From Chloroflexota bacterium (GTDB lineage Bacteria; Chloroflexota; Anaerolineae; CG2-30-64-16), in NCBI GenBank assembly GCA_029555885.1, contig JAKPQT010000275.1, forward strand, positions 1 through 9,858: DNA of 9,858 nt. Direction: 5' to 3'. Both the position numbers and the translations under genes were made by a program. This document shows positions 6,714 through 9,858 of the stretch, one piece after another. The notes beneath the pieces were generated by a model. That model ran no database searches and had not been told where the DNA came from. It saw only the letters and a list, made by a program, of their open reading frames with translations. The first letter of the stretch is position 1. Every line of letters begins with the position of its first letter.

Positions 6714-7643
6714 ATGATCACGATGTACAAGACCGGAGAGCAGGGACTCGAAGTTATCGATGAGATCACGAAGGGCTGCTGGATCAACGTGGTTGACCCG
6801 ACTCCCGAGGAGCTGATGAAGCTGCGCGAGCTCGATGTCCCGTACGAGTTCGTCACGTATCCGCTAGACCTCGATGAGCGGCCACGCGTGGAGCGCGAGG
6901 ACGGCGAAACCATGATCCTGCTGCGGGTTCCCTTTTACCAGGGCGCGCAGTCCGATGTACCATATACGACCATCCCGATGGGGGTCGTGTTGGACGGCCA
7001 GTGGATCATGACGGTCTGCCGCCATGACCACGATATCCTGCGGGAGATGGCGAGCGGCCGGATTCGGGGCCTTTCGACGGCCAAGCGTAATCGCTTCATC
7101 CTGCAGCTCTTGCTCAATGCTGCCAGCAAATACCTGGCTTATCTGCGCGAGATCAACAAATCGGTCGATACGCTGGAGGACCGGCTCCAGATGTCGATGC
7201 AGAACCGCGAGCTACTGGGGTTGCTGAAGTATCAGAAGAGCCTGGTCTACTTTACGACCGCGCTCAAGGCCAACGAGCTGATGATGGAGCGGCTGCACCG
7301 GTCGGGCTTCTTCCGCACCTATCCGGAGGACGAGGACCTGCTGGAGGATGTCATCACGGAAAACCAGCAGGCCATCGAAATGACGAACATCGCCAGCAAC
7401 ATTCTCAGTTCCATGATGGATGCGTTTGCGTCCATCATCTCGAACAACATGAACATCGTGATGAAGTTCCTGGCCGCTGCAACGATCGTGATCGCCCTGC
7501 CGACCCTGGTTGCCAGCCTGTTCGGTATGAACGTGCCGGTGCCAATGGGGGATATACCGTGGGCGTTCCCGCTGATTATCGTGGTTTCGCTGGTGCCGGT
7601 GCTGATCGTGATTCGCGTGTTCGTGCGCAGGGGGTGGATGTAG
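6714..7643 (+). CDS. corA: CorA-family divalent cation (magnesium) transporter
   Basis: Inner-membrane channel of the CorA family, expected to form a pentamer that lets Mg2+ (or Co2+/Ni2+) into the cell. The 309-residue protein has a soluble N-terminal domain (about 1-150), then long charged helices that would form the funnel (about 150-250). TM1 lies at about 252-270 and ends in the family signature Gly271-Met272-Asn273. A short loop and TM2 (about 284-303) follow, with a basic C-terminus (RRGWM). The loop after GMN reads VPVPMGDIPW and lacks the usual MPEL, as in shorter CorA-like subfamilies, so the transported ion is less certain. The ATG at 6714 is chosen over the GTG at 6627 because of the strong AAGGAGG at 6702-6708 and because the homologous region begins there. 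It appears to be a single-gene unit with its own leader and terminator. Confidence 0.93.
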   Translation: MITMYKTGEQGLEVIDEITKGCWINVVDPTPEELMKLRELDVPYEFVTYPLDLDERPRVEREDGETMILLRVPFYQGAQSDVPYTTIPMGVVLDGQWIMTVCRHDHDILREMASGRIRGLSTAKRNRFILQLLLNAASKYLAYLREINKSVDTLEDRLQMSMQNRELLGLLKYQKSLVYFTTALKANELMMERLHRSGFFRTYPEDEDLLEDVITENQQAIEMTNIASNILSSMMDAFASIISNNMNIVMKFLAAATIVIALPTLVASLFGMNVPVPMGDIPWAFPLIIVVSLVPVLIVIRVFVRRGWM

Positions 7644-7662
7644 GCGATGAGTAGACCTAAAC

Positions 7663-7701
7663 AAAAGGCCGGTTGAGGCGATTTCCTCAGCCGGCCTTTT
7701 T
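7663..7701. terminator. Bidirectional Rho-independent terminator between corA and the CHAT gene
   Basis: A 12-bp stem (7667-7678 with 7685-7696, one G-T pair) encloses the loop CGATTT. It is flanked by AAAA (7663-7666) and TTTTT (7697-7701), so it can terminate in both directions. It lies 20 bases after the corA stop and 15 bases beyond the stop of the convergent CHAT gene. Confidence 0.93.
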
Positions 7702-7715
7702 GTGTCCACAAAACG

Positions 7716-9080
7716 TTACTTGCGCGCCGCTGCCGTCAACGCTGCATCCAGGGCCTGAAGGCGCTGTTGGACTAGCTCGAGGCCGCGCTGGGCGAGGTCG
7801 CGCACCTCACGCTGCGGGTCATTCAGCCGGGCGCGGTAGGATTCTTCCGCGCGGCGCAAGGTCTGGCGCCAGGCGAACAGGCTCGTGGCATCCGCGCCCT
7901 TGTAGTCGTCGTCCAGCGCCGCGGACTCATCCAGCGAGGCTTGGAGTGTTTCCAGGCGCGCGCGGCGCAGGATCGGGTCCAGCGCGGAGCGGCTGTCTGT
8001 CGCGGGTGTCAGCCGATAGATGATGCCGTCGGCCGCGTGGGTGTACAGGACGGGCGCAGCCCAGGCCGGACTGTGAGGATATACGATCGCGAGCATGCTG
8101 CGCGCATAGGCGACCGCCACATCCACCTGGCCTGCGCCTTCGCCCAGGCACAGCGATTTATAGAATTCACGCGCAAACGTGATGGCCGGATCGTCGCCGA
8201 TGGGATACTGCATGGCGACGACCGCAGGGACGCCGAAGCGCACCATCTGCGGCGCCAGGCCCTGAAAGGCCCGTGCATCATCGACGCGCCCGCTGCTGCA
8301 GACGTTGAGGATCACCAGGCGCGTGGCTTGATAGTTGACTGCAATCTGCGACAGGGCCGCACCATCCATCCAGTCGAGCTTGCCGTTCGGATGGTTGAGG
8401 CTGATGTAGCCGCGGCCATCGGTGAACGTGCCGTGCCCGCTGAAGTGGACGATGTCATAGTTGCCGACGAGCAGCGCGTCGGTCAGGTCCGTGCGGGTGA
8501 CAATCCCATCGAGCACGTGCAGTCGCAGCACGTCCGGCATGGCCGCCACCACGCGCTCGATGTTCTGGCGTTCCTGGGCCAGTTGCAGGTCGGAGGTCGC
8601 GGGCAGCACTAGCAGCAGGTTCAGCGGCAGGGCCGTCTCCTGCTCAGCCAGGCTGCCGAAGTGCTGGGTCTGGTCATAGTAGCGCACGAGCAGGGTGGCG
8701 GGTGAGGTTGCGAAAACGTGGCCGCGCGCCGGATCGCGCAGCAGCTCCCACGGCCACGCGGCAATCTCCGGCGGGTCGATGCTCAGCCGGATGCGGAGTC
8801 CCGCGCGGCTCCGCTGCGCCCGATCCCAGGCGACGCGCAGATGCGACTCCACCGGGCCGGGCGCGACCCAGCGAAACAGGGCCTCGCCCGCGGTGCGTGC
8901 GGCCTCGTCTGCCGCGCCGCCATGCAGCACCTCGCTCACGCGGCCGAGCCGGGTCTTGAGCTCCGGCGGGGGCAGCGGCAGCACGACGGACACCCGCCCC
9001 GTCTCGCTGCTCGTGGCCGTCAGGTCATAGCCCTGTTTTTCGTGCTCGGTGATGGTAAGCGTGAAATCGTGATAGCGCAT
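7716..9080 (-). CDS. CHAT-domain (caspase-like) cysteine protease
   Basis: A 454-residue predicted cysteine protease of the CHAT family (clan CD, related to caspases and separase). The N-terminal region (1-80) looks beta-rich. A helical linker and the segment DPPEIAAWPWELLRDP (102-117) follow; an LPWELL-like motif just before the protease domain is common in CHAT proteins. The CHAT domain spans about 150-346 and holds both catalytic residues: His216 in VHFSGHG and Cys261 in LNVCSSG, followed by GVPAVVAMQYPI (283-294). The C-terminal part (about 370-454) is charged and helical, possibly coiled-coil. There are no TPR repeats, signal peptide or membrane helix, so it should be cytoplasmic. AAGGA lies just before the ATG (about 9085-9089). 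It is 42 bases downstream of the fabL-like gene on the same strand. Substrate and role are unknown; CHAT proteins occur in defence and programmed cell death systems, but no such partner is visible here. Confidence 0.9.
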   Translation of the reverse strand: MRYHDFTLTITEHEKQGYDLTATSSETGRVSVVLPLPPPELKTRLGRVSEVLHGGAADEAARTAGEALFRWVAPGPVESHLRVAWDRAQRSRAGLRIRLSIDPPEIAAWPWELLRDPARGHVFATSPATLLVRYYDQTQHFGSLAEQETALPLNLLLVLPATSDLQLAQERQNIERVVAAMPDVLRLHVLDGIVTRTDLTDALLVGNYDIVHFSGHGTFTDGRGYISLNHPNGKLDWMDGAALSQIAVNYQATRLVILNVCSSGRVDDARAFQGLAPQMVRFGVPAVVAMQYPIGDDPAITFAREFYKSLCLGEGAGQVDVAVAYARSMLAIVYPHSPAWAAPVLYTHAADGIIYRLTPATDSRSALDPILRRARLETLQASLDESAALDDDYKGADATSLFAWRQTLRRAEESYRARLNDPQREVRDLAQRGLELVQQRLQALDAALTAAARK

Positions 9081-9122
9081 CGCATCCTTGCCTGTGCCGC
9101 CTGATGGTTGACCTGCCGCCCG

Positions 9123-9858
9123 TTACGCCATCAACTCGTATCCGCCGTCGATGATGAGCGTCTGGCCCACGATCATGCGCGCATCATCGGTGCAGAGCCA
9201 GGCGACAAACCGGGCGACTTCCTCCGGCGTGACGAAGCGGCCCGCGGGCGTCCGGCGCAGCCCCTCACTGAGGATTGCATCCTTGCTGGGGAAGAAGTTC
9301 AGCGCCTCGGTCTCGACCACCCCCGGGCTGACGGCGTTGCAGATGATGCCCTGGGGCGCCAGCTCGACCGCGAGATAGCGGATGAGCGTTTCGATGGCCG
9401 CCTTGCTGACCCCGACGACGCTGTACTCCGGCAGGACGCGCCGCGAGCCGAAGCTGGTGATGCCGATGATGCGGCCCCAGCCGTTGCGCTGCATGTAGGG
9501 AATCGCAGCCTGCGCGCCGAACAGGATGGAACGGGCGTTGATGTTGAGCGCCCAATCCCAGCCCTTGAGCTGCTGTGCAACGACGGGCTTCAACACGCCG
9601 GAGGCCGCATTGCCGATGAAGATGTCCACCCCGCCGAATGCTTCCGCCGCGGCCTGGACGAGCTGCTGCACGCCCTCGATCTCGCCCACGTGCGCTCTGA
9701 CCACGAGGGCATGGCCGCCCGCGGCCTCGACCTCAGCCGCGGTCTGCTCGGCCTGGGCTGCGTGGCGGAAGTAGTTGACGGTCACGTTGGCGCCGCGCGC
9801 GGCCAGCTCCAGCGCGATGGCCCGGCCGATGCCGCGGCCGCTGCCGGTGATGACCGCG
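9123..9858 (-). CDS. fabL: FabL-like NADPH-dependent enoyl-ACP reductase (short-chain dehydrogenase), 5' end outside window
   Basis: Cytoplasmic short-chain dehydrogenase/reductase; 244 residues are visible. The frame runs off the window end, and the GTG at 9785 is internal. The nucleotide-binding motif TGSGRGIG is at visible residues 4-11 and GNAAS at about 82-86. The catalytic segment reads YSVVGVSK, so Tyr145 and Lys152 (visible numbering) are spaced YX6K instead of the YX3K of ordinary SDRs. YX6K, with the following [33 protein letters not shown] and TPAGRFV, closely resembles Bacillus subtilis FabL (enoyl-ACP reductase III, Tyr151/Lys158). By that comparison only about six residues are missing. 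FabL catalyses the last reduction of each fatty-acid elongation cycle and is insensitive to triclosan. Another SDR activity cannot be excluded. It precedes the CHAT gene, probably in one operon. Confidence 0.88.
   Translation of the reverse strand, partial: AVITGSGRGIGRAIALELAARGANVTVNYFRHAAQAEQTAAEVEAAGGHALVVRAHVGEIEGVQQLVQAAAEAFGGVDIFIGNAASGVLKPVVAQQLKGWDWALNINARSILFGAQAAIPYMQRNGWGRIIGITSFGSRRVLPEYSVVGVSKAAIETLIRYLAVELAPQGIICNAVSPGVVETEALNFFPSKDAILSEGLRRTPAGRFVTPEEVARFVAWLCTDDARMIVGQTLIIDGGYELMA

Noticed and set aside
7716..9858. A complete anti-phage defence system centred on the CHAT protease
   Set aside because: Only the protease is visible. Its neighbours are a fatty-acid reductase and a cation transporter, with no nuclease, STAND ATPase, gasdermin or CRISPR component in the window.

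Overview
The window reads as a GC-rich bacterial chromosome segment, most likely from the phylum Chloroflexota (an Anaerolineae-like lineage). This is an inference from the gene mix: a Nuo complex I cluster, a MurE whose amino-acid recognition motif is not the diaminopimelate type, a FabL-type enoyl-ACP reductase and a stand-alone CHAT protease. No rRNA, tRNA or other direct taxonomic marker is present. No insertion sequence, CRISPR array or phage gene is visible.

Layout. The + strand carries the end of a respiratory complex I operon: the C-terminal part of nuoL (cut by the window edge), nuoM and nuoN. These are the three antiporter-like proton-pumping membrane subunits in their usual order. 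A short gap with a hairpin follows, then a small protein with two membrane helices and a zinc ribbon, then murE one base later. Close spacing suggests that nuoL-M-N, the zinc-ribbon gene and murE may be transcribed together.

A 587-base gene-free stretch (6127-6713) follows murE. It contains a plausible sigma-70 promoter near 6199-6227, a dense run of hairpins from about 6238 to 6558, and a hairpin overlapping the ribosome binding site of the next gene, a CorA-family divalent cation transporter. This is the most interesting part of the window. It could be the long structured leader of corA, with a switch-like arrangement around the Shine-Dalgarno sequence, or an independent non-coding RNA. It does not contain the signature sequences of the known M-box magnesium riboswitch as far as I can read them by eye.

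corA ends in a strong, apparently bidirectional intrinsic terminator (7663-7701). It is shared with a convergent minus-strand pair: a FabL-like enoyl-ACP reductase (5' end cut by the window edge), then, 42 bases further on, a CHAT-domain cysteine protease. The window therefore has three likely transcription units: the nuo-murE train, the corA unit with its leader, and the opposing fabL-CHAT unit.
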